41,043 bases of DNA from Brasilonema sp. UFV-L1. Its GTDB lineage: Bacteria > Cyanobacteriota > Cyanobacteriia > Cyanobacteriales > Nostocaceae. Position 1 is the stretch's first letter. Every line of letters begins with the position of its first letter. The stretch spans positions 1 to 41,043 of the forward strand of contig NZ_QMEA01000050.1 of assembly GCF_012912105.1 (NCBI RefSeq), given 5' to 3'. Made by a program: the position numbers and the translations under genes. The notes under the pieces were generated by a model, which saw only the letters and a program-made list of their open reading frames with translations, made no database searches and was not told the origin of the DNA. Shown one piece after another: positions 8,871 to 16,037 of the stretch.

Positions 8871-9407
8871 ATGAAAAAAATTTTAGTGATAGATGATAAA
8901 CCTGAAAGTAAAAAACACTTAATTAAATGCTTAGAGGCAGCAGGTTTTGAAGTAATTTGCACAGGCAATCATTTTTTTAATGTTCAGCTAGGACAGGAGA
9001 AGTTGTCTACAGATGAGGAATGTGAAAAATCGAATACTCCTCAGTCTAGATTTCCATCAATTCCTCAACTACATGAAGTTTTCGAGTTTATTGAATTGAA
9101 CTATCATCAAAGTATTAGCCTCAAACAAGTCGCTCAAGCAGTTGGTTATTCGTCAGCTTACTTAACCAACTTGGTACGAAATCTTACTGGAAAAACGGTA
9201 AATGATTGGATTATTGAGCGTCGGATAGCCGAAGCATGCACCTTACTTTTATCAACTAACGACTCTGTTAATCAGATTGCTTTACAAGTAGGCTATAAAA
9301 ACATCAATCATTTTTACTCTCAGTTTCGCAAGTACCATAAAAATACTCCCCATGCTTGGAGAAAAGCACAGCGTTGTCAAGTCAGTCAGAACAAAATATA
9401 TAAGTAA
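8871..9407 (+). CDS. AraC-type transcription regulator with truncated receiver domain
   Basis: A 178-residue protein. Residues 1-32 (MKKILVIDDKPESKKHLIKC...GFEVICTG) match the first strand, acidic pocket and first helix of a response-regulator receiver domain, but the rest of the domain, including the phospho-acceptor aspartate, is absent. Residues 65-165 form an AraC/XylS DNA-binding domain with both helix-turn-helix units (ISLKQVAQAVGYSSAYLTNL and VNQIALQVGYKNINHFYSQF). It should bind DNA but cannot be regulated by normal phosphorylation. No obvious kinase partner is adjacent. A hairpin at 9488-9523 may be the terminator. Confidence 0.85.
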   Translation: MKKILVIDDKPESKKHLIKCLEAAGFEVICTGNHFFNVQLGQEKLSTDEECEKSNTPQSRFPSIPQLHEVFEFIELNYHQSISLKQVAQAVGYSSAYLTNLVRNLTGKTVNDWIIERRIAEACTLLLSTNDSVNQIALQVGYKNINHFYSQFRKYHKNTPHAWRKAQRCQVSQNKIYK

Positions 9408-9487
9408 ATAAAAGGGAACTTCGGAGCTTTGTATGTATAGCTGCACACGAATAGGGTGTCAGCGATAAAGATGACATGCTTCCAAAC

Positions 9488-9523
9488 AGCAGTAAGTGAC
9501 CGCCGAAGCGATCACTTACTGCT
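9488..9523 (+). terminator. Hairpin downstream of the AraC-type gene
   Basis: AGCAGTAAGTGA at 9488-9499 pairs exactly with TCACTTACTGCT at 9512-9523; the loop is 12 nt. An ATTTATTT stretch follows. It fits a terminator about 80 bp after the stop, though a dispersed palindrome is also possible. Confidence 0.5.
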
Positions 9524-9793
9524 ATTTATTTATGAAGTGTTTCACAAAAGACATTTATCATGTCTGAATAAACTACAATTTCTGAAATTTCAAAAATGAT
9601 GAATACCTAAAAATAGTTAATTGTTTTTATAGAAATAAATAAAAATAGTGAATTAATAAATAAAGATAGTGAATTAGCAATAAAGTCAATCAAGAATACT
9701 ATTGGTATTAGGAAAGGACGAAAGAGTTAGCCCTCAAGGTCAAGTTTCTTTCAATTAAATCAGGTATAAATGAACGCGAAGACGAAAACTTTT

Positions 9794-9961
9794 TAGGACT
9801 TACGCACGCTCACAAATTAACCATAATATGCATTATGCCAAATCAACGTTTCCGGCGCTGAACACAACCCTGATTTGGTCGCATATTGACTGTGTTGGGT
9901 GTTATGTGTGGCTCAAAAGCCTAGATTTAGTATAGTACATATGTATGATGCGTAAGTCCTA
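9794..9961. mobile_element. 168-bp MITE with 13-bp perfect terminal inverted repeats
   Basis: TAGGACTTACGCA at 9794-9806 and its exact complement TGCGTAAGTCCTA at 9949-9961 bound a non-coding stretch. Single ends of the same type occur at about 8711 (TGCGTAAGTCCTC) and 24685 (TTAGGACTTACACA), so it belongs to a dispersed family. It sits in the 650-bp gap between the AraC-type gene and the leader-protein cluster. No clear target duplication was seen. Confidence 0.7.
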
Positions 9962-10058
9962 CTTTTCTCAACGCATAATTTCTCAACCTATTTAATGACA
10001 ACTTTCCTTCAACGAAATCTTTAAAACAACAAAACTCAAATTCTCAAAGGAGAAAATC

Positions 10059-10583
10059 ATGGCAACCTACACAATCGAAGCAAATCTGGAACAATTTACT
10101 GAAGCAGATGGTGAGAGTTTGGAATTCAGTACGGAAGACTTGGAAGGTCTAGAAGCTGAGTCGATGGAAAGCACCAGCTTGGAAGATGTCAAGCCTGAGA
10201 GCGTAGCTGAGTCGCTAGAGGGTTTGATGGAGGGAGCGGAAGGAGCGGAAGCATATGGCTCCCGCCGCAGTCCTAGCAGTTCTGTGAACAAGCAGTTGCT
10301 CAAGACCTTCACAACTATTGTTAAGACATTGGTGAAGAAAATCATGAGCAACCCCAGAACTCGTACCAAATTGCAAGCGGCCATTCGCAAAGGTCCAACT
10401 GCGGTCGCCCAACTAATTACACCCAGCGTGGCTAAGGTATTACCTAGCTATTTCCGCTGGATGGCTCCTATTTACGTTCCTCCGGTTACTCGCGTCCTGT
10501 TTAGCCCTATCCGCAAACAGGCTGGGGTCAAAGCAGAGCAAGTTGAAGCAGCGCCTGAGTGGAATGGTTTTGGCAACTTCTAA
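10059..10583 (+). CDS. Leader-cationic tail protein, paralogue 1
   Basis: A 174-residue protein of no family I can name. Residues 1-66 are a strongly acidic leader (EQFTEADGESLEF, then TEDLEGLEAESME, then SLEDVKPESVAESLEGLMEG) homologous to the leaders of the RNase and CAP genes downstream. From residue 68 the charge flips: NKQLLKTFTTIVKTLVKKIM, then NPRTRTKLQAA, a helix with many lysines and arginines, and a hydrophobic segment YFRWMAPIYVPPVTRVLF. This suggests a membrane-active or bacteriocin-like mature part held by an acidic pro-region, but that is inference. There is no Sec signal. A good AAGGAG site precedes the ATG. Confidence 0.8.
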   Translation: MATYTIEANLEQFTEADGESLEFSTEDLEGLEAESMESTSLEDVKPESVAESLEGLMEGAEGAEAYGSRRSPSSSVNKQLLKTFTTIVKTLVKKIMSNPRTRTKLQAAIRKGPTAVAQLITPSVAKVLPSYFRWMAPIYVPPVTRVLFSPIRKQAGVKAEQVEAAPEWNGFGNF

Positions 10584-10716
10584 GGCTCAGGACGAGGGAT
10601 AAAAAAGGGTAATTAAAACGCCTTGCCGATTAAGGCTTCAGTTAGACTTAACACCGTCTGCACTACTCTACCTCAACTACCCTTTTGAAGAGAGGGAAGC
10701 ATCTTTCCCTCAATAC

Positions 10717-10754
10717 GGGCAACAGAACTAGAAGGTTTTTAGCTCTGTTGCCCG
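10717..10754 (+). terminator. Hairpin between leader-protein genes 1 and 2
   Basis: CGGGCAACAGA at 10717-10727 pairs with TCTGTTGCCCG at 10744-10754 (11 bp, perfect), followed by TTTCC. It lies 134 bp after gene 1 and before gene 2 and could terminate or attenuate transcription. Confidence 0.6.
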
Positions 10755-10863
10755 TTTCCTAGAAACTATCATCACTGAATTTTCTGTTCAACAAAGAATG
10801 ACATTTCGTTGTGTCAGTCCCAAATTAACCTGCAAAAAACTTAACTGAAAAAAGGAAACAATT

Positions 10864-11478
10864 ATGGCAACATACACAATTGAAGCAGATCTAGAACAAT
10901 TTACTGAAGCAGATGCTGAGAGTTTGGAATTCGCGACGGAAGACTTGGAAGGTCTTGAAGCTGAGTCGATGGAGAGCATCAGCTTGGAAGATGTCAAGCC
11001 TGAAAGCGTCGCCGAATCACTGGAGAGTTTGATGGAGGGAGCGGAAGGAGCAGAAGCAAATGGTTATAGGAATGGCTATACCCGCCGTAGTCCTAGCAGT
11101 TCTGTAAACAAGCAGTTGCTGAAGACCTTCACAATTATCGTCAAGAAATTGGTGAAGAAAATCATGAGCAACCCTAGAACTCGTACCAAACTGCAAGCCG
11201 CCACTCGCCAAGGTCCAACTGCGGTCGCCCGACTGCTTACGCCCAGCGTGGCTAAGGTGTTGCCCAGTTATTTCCGCTGGATGGCTCCTATCTACGTCCC
11301 TTTGGTGACTGTTGCCCTGTTCGTTCCCATTTGCAAACAGGTCGGGGTCAAAGTAGAAGAAGTAAAAGAATTAGAAGCAGCTAAAAAACGGCGCTTCCCC
11401 AAACCTACATCGGATCGCGTCAATAATCTCTTGACGGCTATTGATATAGGTACCAAATTTTTGCCTGGGCAAAAGTAA
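10864..11478 (+). CDS. Leader-cationic tail protein, paralogue 2
   Basis: A 204-residue paralogue of the gene at 10059. The leader (residues 1-66, EQFTEADAESLEFATEDLEG and onwards) and the cationic middle (NKQLLKTFTIIVKKLVKKIM) are nearly identical, as is the hydrophobic YFRWMAPIYVP segment. The C-terminus is longer and different: after residue 160 it carries a basic AKKRRFPKPTSDRVNNLL extension ending in FLPGQK, so the paralogues diverge mainly at the end. An insertion NGYRNGYTRR lies at the leader/tail junction, where a protease cut would be expected. A ribosome-binding site AAAAGGAAAC precedes the ATG. Confidence 0.8.
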   Translation: MATYTIEADLEQFTEADAESLEFATEDLEGLEAESMESISLEDVKPESVAESLESLMEGAEGAEANGYRNGYTRRSPSSSVNKQLLKTFTIIVKKLVKKIMSNPRTRTKLQAATRQGPTAVARLLTPSVAKVLPSYFRWMAPIYVPLVTVALFVPICKQVGVKVEEVKELEAAKKRRFPKPTSDRVNNLLTAIDIGTKFLPGQK

Positions 11479-11532
11479 TCAGCCCGATCGCAACTGAATT
11501 CTCCCTGACATAGCCGCTTCATTAATCCTTTC

Positions 11533-11700
11533 CAAAATTGGACAACCTATTGCCTAACGGCAACGCTACGAATCGGGCGAAAAAGGCGGTTTTTTATGTC
11601 AACAAGTAAAAATAATTGAGAATAACCGCCTTTTTCGCCCCCTCCACGAGTACTTGTGAAGCCTCCACGAGTACTCGTGGGGGAAGGTTGTCCAATTTTG
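11533..11700. mobile_element. Nested palindromic element between leader-protein genes 2 and 3
   Basis: The outer inverted repeats are 16 bp and perfect: CAAAATTGGACAACCT at 11533-11548 and its complement at 11685-11700. Inside lies a second perfect 17-bp inverted repeat, GGGCGAAAAAGGCGGTT at 11575-11591 against 11624-11640, and a third small palindrome CACGAGTACTCGTG at 11666-11679. It has no coding capacity. It could be a MITE or a strongly structured transcript between two paralogues. Confidence 0.75.
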
Positions 11701-11831
11701 TCTAAGTTTCCCCAAGCCCTCAAGAGGCAGGAGCTCCAGGGAGCCGCTTTTTTCTAATGATAAACAGGATGAGTCAACAGCTTCCTAAACTTGACTTGTC
11801 ACAAATCCTCAATTTCTCAAAGGAGACAATC

Positions 11832-12413
11832 ATGGCAACATACACAATCGAAGCAGATCTAGAACAATTTACTGAAGCAGATGCTGAGAGCCTGGAATTC
11901 ATGACCGAAGACATGGAAGGTCTTGAAGCTGAGTCAATGGAGAGCACCAGCTTGGAAGATGTCAAGCCTGAGAGCGTAGCCGAATCGCTGGAGGGTTTGA
12001 TGGAGGGAGCGGAAGGAGCAGAAGCAAATGGCTATGGGAATGGCTATACCCGCCCCAATCCTAGCAGTTATGTGAACAAGCAGTTGCTGAAGACCTTCAC
12101 AATTATCATCAAGAAATTGGTGAAGAAAATCATGAGCAACTCTAGAACTCGTATCAAATTGCAAGCTGCCACTCGCAAAGGTCCAACTGCGGTTGCTCAA
12201 CTGATTACACCCAGCGTGGCTAAGGTATTGCCAACGTATTTCCGCTGGATGGCTCCTATTTACGTCCCTCCGGTTACTCTTGCCCTGTTCTACCCCATTT
12301 GCCAACAGGTCGGAGTCAAAGCAGAGGAAGTTGAAGCACAGCCAGAATTTCTTCCTTTGTTGTTGAGTTTTCTTTCAACAATACCATCGCTTATCCCTCG
12401 TCGTCAAAAATGA
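11832..12413 (+). CDS. Leader-cationic tail protein, paralogue 3
   Basis: A 193-residue third paralogue. I start it at 11832, not at the upstream in-frame ATG at 11757, because the paralogues begin MATYTIEA and an AAAGGAG ribosome-binding site at 11818-11824 is placed correctly for this ATG. The acidic leader and the cationic and hydrophobic tail are as in paralogues 1 and 2 (YVNKQLLKTFTIIIKKLVKK, TYFRWMAPIYVPPVTLALF). The C-terminus again differs, ending in a hydrophobic FLPLLLSFLSTIPSLIP. A cluster of three suggests gene amplification with selection on the terminal segment. Confidence 0.8.
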   Translation: MATYTIEADLEQFTEADAESLEFMTEDMEGLEAESMESTSLEDVKPESVAESLEGLMEGAEGAEANGYGNGYTRPNPSSYVNKQLLKTFTIIIKKLVKKIMSNSRTRIKLQAATRKGPTAVAQLITPSVAKVLPTYFRWMAPIYVPPVTLALFYPICQQVGVKAEEVEAQPEFLPLLLSFLSTIPSLIPRRQK

Positions 12414-12433
12414 GGTTTGACTCACTCTACGCC

Positions 12434-12488
12434 AGCCCTCGCCTTGCTTGAAACAAACTAATTGCCTTCCCTGAAGGAGGCGAGGGCT
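12434..12488 (+). terminator. Inverted repeat after the third leader-protein gene
   Basis: AGCCCTCGCC at 12434-12443 pairs exactly with GGCGAGGGCT at 12479-12488; the loop is 35 nt. No T-run follows, so a terminator role is only possible. It lies in the 177-bp gap before the protease gene. Confidence 0.4.
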
Positions 12489-12590
12489 GACGACTGAGTG
12501 CATTGCATCCGCCCTCCGATTCCTCTCCCGATCTAGGAAGTTGGAGGCTGAGATCTGATTTTCTTTCATCAATACAAGAAGTAAAACCCT

Positions 12591-14291
12591 ATGAGTTTAG
12601 ATGATTTTTACTTAACAGGTGAGCAACTCGATAGCGCTTCAAACAAAGTCCGCGACCAGTGGGGAGCCGAGATTGACGACAAACTTGAAAATCTCTTAGA
12701 GTATCAGATCCTGGCTGAAGAAGGCGCAATTGAGTCTACTGAGCGCCAACGGGTGATTATTCATTATAAACCAACTAAGTCGTTCGACAATTGCCTGAAC
12801 GAGTTCGAGGACTTGGAGGACTCATATCAGAAACGCGGAGAAGACGTTGAATTCCAAGTGTTCGATGAATTTGAAAGCTTAGCAAATGAATCGATTGAGT
12901 CACTCTTGGAAGAGTTGCCAAACGCAGAGACTGGGGAACATTTAAGGTTGGGGAATGCTGTCGTTGCAAACCTCACCCCTGCCCAGATTAAACAAATTGC
13001 TAGTCGTAGTGATGTAGAACAAATAGAATTTGATAAGCCACTGAACTTGGAACTCGACCAGAGTGCTACAGCCGTGGGTGTGGTTGATGCTAGAATCCAA
13101 GGACTGGTTGGCACAGGCAAAGGCGTGATCATTGCTGTTCTAGATGGAGAAGTTGATATTAACCATCCTGACCTCAAGGGTCGTGTAGTTCACAAGCGGA
13201 ACTACACCAACGAAGAGTGGGGCAATCCTCATCCCCATGGAACTCATGTGGCGGGCATCATTGCAGGTAACGGCTCCAAGTACAAAGGCATGGCACCGGG
13301 GGCAATAATCTGGAACTATAAAATTTTCCCTACTCAACCTGGAGAATCGACCGAATCGAGGGGTGCTGATGCGATTGAAGATGTCGTAAAGGATATGCAG
13401 CAAGAGAAACGATTACGGATTGCTAACTGTAGTTGGGGATCGCCCAGCCCAACACTTGATGGCAATAGCGTTGTTTCCGAAACCGCTGAACGAGCGACGA
13501 AAATAGGCTTAGTGCTAGTGAAAAGCGCAGGCAATGATGGTACTAAAAGACCTGGACCCGGAAGCATTACTCTCCCGGCAGATGCCAGAGGTGATGTGAT
13601 TGTGGTAGGAGCGTCTAACCGTGATAGTACAAAGGTCATGCCTTTTAGCAGCCGGGGTCCAACGAGCGACGGGCGACCCAAGCCGGATATCTTGGCTCCT
13701 GGTGAATTGATTACGTCTGCCAAGCCTGGTGGCAGCTATCGGAGGGAGTCGGGTACCAGTATGGCATCTCCCCATATTGCCGGGATAGCTGCCTTGATTT
13801 TGGAGCGTTATCCAAAGCTTCAACCTATGCAGGTCAAGAGAATTCTGATGCAATCTGCCAAGAAACTGGCTTCTTCTGAGTTCGATGAAAATGCCCAAGG
13901 GGTAGGATTGGTGGATGCCGTTAAAGCGTTGCAGATTGCAGGACAACCGCTTGCAGAAGCAGAGAAGGTGACGCCTAGACCATCGGTTAAAGAATGGAAA
14001 CTGCTGGAGCAGGTCAACATTGCCGTGCGAAATACGGGGGATGAAACAATGCAAGCCGTGAAAGCGAGCTTAGTTGGACCATTAGGTATTAAAGTGACGA
14101 GTGCCGAACAAGACTATGGCACGTTGCGAGTCGGTGCAGAGACAACCCGCGACTTTGGAATTGAAGTGCCTTCAAAGTTCAAGTCGCCTCAATACAAGCT
14201 GACTTTAAACCTCAATTTCACGACACCAAGTGGCAAGAAGAAGACTTGCTCTTACAAGCTAACGCATCAAGTTCCCAGTCTTCGGCGCTAG
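12591..14291 (+). CDS. Subtilisin-like serine protease (S8 family)
   Basis: A 566-residue protease. The catalytic triad is Asp185 (AVLDGEVDINHPD), His216 (HPHGTHVAGIIAG) and Ser390 (SGTSMASPHIAG), with the oxyanion Asn315 in KSAGNDG. Residues 1-158 form an acidic N-terminal region whose second part (GNAVVANLTPAQIKQIASRS) resembles an I9-type inhibitory propeptide. Residues 465-560 look like a beta-sandwich (VNIAVRNTGDETMQAVKASL). There is no Sec signal, unusual for a subtilase, so it may act inside the cell or be exported by another route. Its position inside the leader-protein cluster suggests that it cuts the acidic leaders from their cargo; this is inference. Confidence 0.9.
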   Translation: MSLDDFYLTGEQLDSASNKVRDQWGAEIDDKLENLLEYQILAEEGAIESTERQRVIIHYKPTKSFDNCLNEFEDLEDSYQKRGEDVEFQVFDEFESLANESIESLLEELPNAETGEHLRLGNAVVANLTPAQIKQIASRSDVEQIEFDKPLNLELDQSATAVGVVDARIQGLVGTGKGVIIAVLDGEVDINHPDLKGRVVHKRNYTNEEWGNPHPHGTHVAGIIAGNGSKYKGMAPGAIIWNYKIFPTQPGESTESRGADAIEDVVKDMQQEKRLRIANCSWGSPSPTLDGNSVVSETAERATKIGLVLVKSAGNDGTKRPGPGSITLPADARGDVIVVGASNRDSTKVMPFSSRGPTSDGRPKPDILAPGELITSAKPGGSYRRESGTSMASPHIAGIAALILERYPKLQPMQVKRILMQSAKKLASSEFDENAQGVGLVDAVKALQIAGQPLAEAEKVTPRPSVKEWKLLEQVNIAVRNTGDETMQAVKASLVGPLGIKVTSAEQDYGTLRVGAETTRDFGIEVPSKFKSPQYKLTLNLNFTTPSGKKKTCSYKLTHQVPSLRR

Positions 14292-14340
14292 AACGTTGTG
14301 TCAGCAGAACGAAAACTTAACAAGGAGGTTCAAATTCAAA

Positions 14341-14733
14341 ATGAACATCAGTTTCACCACTATTGCACGGGGTAATGATAGTGGTTATCAAAGCGCCAGT
14401 CAAATAATGGTGATTAATAACTCAGAGCAATGGATCGATCTTTGGCAACAGCACACCTATAATACTGAACCACCGCCACCCGTTCCTCAAGTGGATTTTA
14501 CCCGTTACAGCGTAGTTGCTGTCTTTGCTGGAGAGAAGCCGACTGGCGGTTACTCGGTTGAGATTCTGAGTGTTGAAACCAGTGGTTCCCAAACTCAGAA
14601 GCAACTCGCGATTACCGTTCAGCAACGCCAGCCTGGAGCTGGAGATTTCGTGACAGAGGCGCTTACCTACCCATATCACATGATTAGGATTCCTAAAATT
14701 GATGCAAACAGGGTCGTCTTTAAAGACATTTAA
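14341..14733 (+). CDS. PrcB-domain protein
   Basis: A 130-residue protein starting at 14341, placed by the AAGGAGG ribosome-binding site at 14322-14328; the longer TTG-start reading is less likely. Residues 57-130 match the PrcB C-terminal domain (YSVVAVFAGEKPTGGYSVEI, then ITVQQRQPGAGDFVTEALTY, then PYHMIRI). In Treponema denticola PrcB belongs to the subtilisin-like dentilisin complex and helps PrcA/PrtP, so a position 50 bp after a subtilase gene is striking. It may be a chaperone, inhibitor or cofactor of the protease. A truncated second copy lies at 15595-15762. Confidence 0.8.
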   Translation: MNISFTTIARGNDSGYQSASQIMVINNSEQWIDLWQQHTYNTEPPPPVPQVDFTRYSVVAVFAGEKPTGGYSVEILSVETSGSQTQKQLAITVQQRQPGAGDFVTEALTYPYHMIRIPKIDANRVVFKDI

Positions 14734-15009
14734 CGAGAGCGCGTCGTTCGCAAGGGCATCACCGTCACCTGATCCCAATTTAATACACATCAACAATATG
14801 AGCAAAAATCATGAAAGCACAGATAGTCGAACAAGTTGAGCTTTTTTCCGAAGCAGAACTCCAGAGCCTAGAGTTCGTGCCAGAGGAATTAGAAGCCATT
14901 GAAGCAGAGCGCGTTCCTGATTTGGAAAGTATATCTTTTGAGGATATTGCTGAAGACTTGGAAGCTTACTTCAAGGGAGGCGTTGAAGAGGCTGCGTTAG
15001 AAAGCCGTG
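14572..15009. repeat. Duplicated segment, copy 1: end of prcB + spacer + leader
   Basis: This stretch is repeated, nearly gap-free, at 15598-16037 (offset about 1,027 bp). It spans the last 54 codons of the PrcB-domain gene, the spacer with CATCAACA, and the first 66 or so codons of the RNase gene. Similarity stops sharply where the RNase domain begins. Confidence 0.9.
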
Positions 15010-15314
15010 GCGGCAGGCGTGGCGGCAAGGGCAAACCTAGTCCAGCTGAACGAAATCAAATCAGAGATATCAAAGACAATATTACAAACGGTAGACTTGG
15101 TGGCAGAGTATATAACAATGCAGGAGGTCATGGGGGTACTCGATTAACTCCCGCTCGAAAGGGGCAGGAATATCGAGAGTACGATCTTGGTCAAGCTAAT
15201 GATGGTTCGCGTGGCAAGCACCGTCTCGTTGTATTGATCGGTTCAGACAGAAGATCCGTCGAAAAAATGTATTACACCAACAATCATTACACTTCCTTTA
15301 CTCCAATCAGGTAA
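14811..15314 (+). CDS. Leader-fused ribonuclease of the barnase/RNase Sa (N1/T1) family
   Basis: A 167-residue protein. Residues 1-66 are the acidic leader (FSEAELQSLEFVPEELEAIE, then SISFEDIAEDLEAYFKGG). After a glycine/arginine-rich linker (SRGGRRGGKGK) residues 78-167 match microbial guanyl-preferring ribonucleases: Glu123 in EYREYDL, Arg138 in KHRLVVL and His159 in YYTNNHYTSFTPIR correspond to barnase Glu73, Arg87 and His102, so the active site is intact. No Sec signal is present and no barstar-like inhibitor gene is found nearby. Cytoplasmic RNase activity would be toxic, so the leader or a partner must restrain it, or the protein is loaded into a delivery system. Confidence 0.85.
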   Translation: MKAQIVEQVELFSEAELQSLEFVPEELEAIEAERVPDLESISFEDIAEDLEAYFKGGVEEAALESRGGRRGGKGKPSPAERNQIRDIKDNITNGRLGGRVYNNAGGHGGTRLTPARKGQEYREYDLGQANDGSRGKHRLVVLIGSDRRSVEKMYYTNNHYTSFTPIR

Positions 15315-15594
15315 AATCAGCGTATTTACAGCTATTTTCAGTTAATTAAACTACAGATTTTCGTAGTGCGATCGCCTGATCTTGTAGGTTGGGTTAAGGC
15401 ACGAAACTCAACAAACCAACTATCGTCTTATATGGCGGTGGATTGTAGAGAAATCAAATTGTAACTTAATGTTGGGTTTCGTGATCGCGAAACCCAACCA
15501 ACACAAAAGAGCGATCGCTAATCTTGTAGAGACAGTCTTAAAAGTCAAGCGAAAGCGAGTGTAGGACGGGGAGCAAGATGCTCCCACTACCATC
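15315..15594. other. Spacer after the RNase gene, with dispersed repeats
   Basis: No ORF of barstar type or any other convincing gene. It contains a palindrome GTTGGGTTTCG / CGAAACCCAAC at 15471-15481 and 15488-15498, three GCGATCGC-type sites, and a TTGTAGAGACAGTCTTAAAAG unit near 15533 that is the same repeat as in the array at 16771-17215. Confidence 0.55.
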
Positions 15595-15762
15595 TTTGTG
15601 GAAACCAGTGGCTCCCAAACTCAGGAGCAACCGGCGATCGCGATTACCGTTCAGTATCGCCAGCCTAAAGCTGGAGACTTGGTGACAGAGGCGCTTACCT
15701 ATCCGTATCACATGATTAGGATTGCCAAAATTGATGGCAAGGTCGTCCTTAAACACATTTAA
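15595..15762 (+). pseudogene. Truncated second copy of the PrcB-domain gene
   Basis: From 15598 the sequence encodes VETSGSQTQEQPAIAITVQ, then TEALTYPYHMIRIAKIDG, and a stop at 15760-15762. It aligns with the last 54 codons of the intact gene at 14341 and keeps the reading frame, with some substitutions. The 5' part is missing and replaced by repeat sequence. It marks the upstream edge of the duplication that carries the leader of the CAP gene. Confidence 0.85.
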
Positions 15763-16037
15763 CCAAGCACGTCGTTTGCAAGGGCATCACCGTCATCCGA
15801 TCCCAATTCAATACACATCAACAACATGAGCAAAAATCATGAAAGCACAGATAGTCGAACAAGTTGAGGCTTTTTCAGAAGCAGAACTCGAGAGCCTAGA
15901 GTTCGTGCCAGAGGAATTAGAAGCCATTGAAGCAGAGCGAGTTCCCGACTTGGACAGTATATCTTTCGAGGAAGTAGCCAAAGACCTGGAAGCTTATTTC
16001 GAGGGAGGTGTTGAAGGAGCTGGGTTGGAGGCACGGC
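15598..16037. repeat. Duplicated segment, copy 2: end of prcB + spacer + leader
   Basis: The second copy of 14572-15009. The spacer and the leader-coding part are very similar at the DNA level, starting with the identical MKAQIVEQVE. After codon 66 the similarity ends and the CAP domain replaces the RNase domain. Confidence 0.9.

Noticed and set aside
10059-12413. RiPP precursor cluster (Nif11 or nitrile-hydratase type leader)
   Set aside because: The leader does not match those families, has no typical double-glycine site before a short core, and no modification enzyme is present. The cargo are whole protein domains in two cases.
13140-14054. Long minus-strand ORFs across the protease gene
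   Set aside because: They are antisense shadows of the protease gene, whose own frame has all catalytic motifs.
15315-15594. Search for a barstar-like immunity gene
   Set aside because: No ORF of about 90 codons with acidic character exists on either strand between the RNase gene and the duplicated segment.
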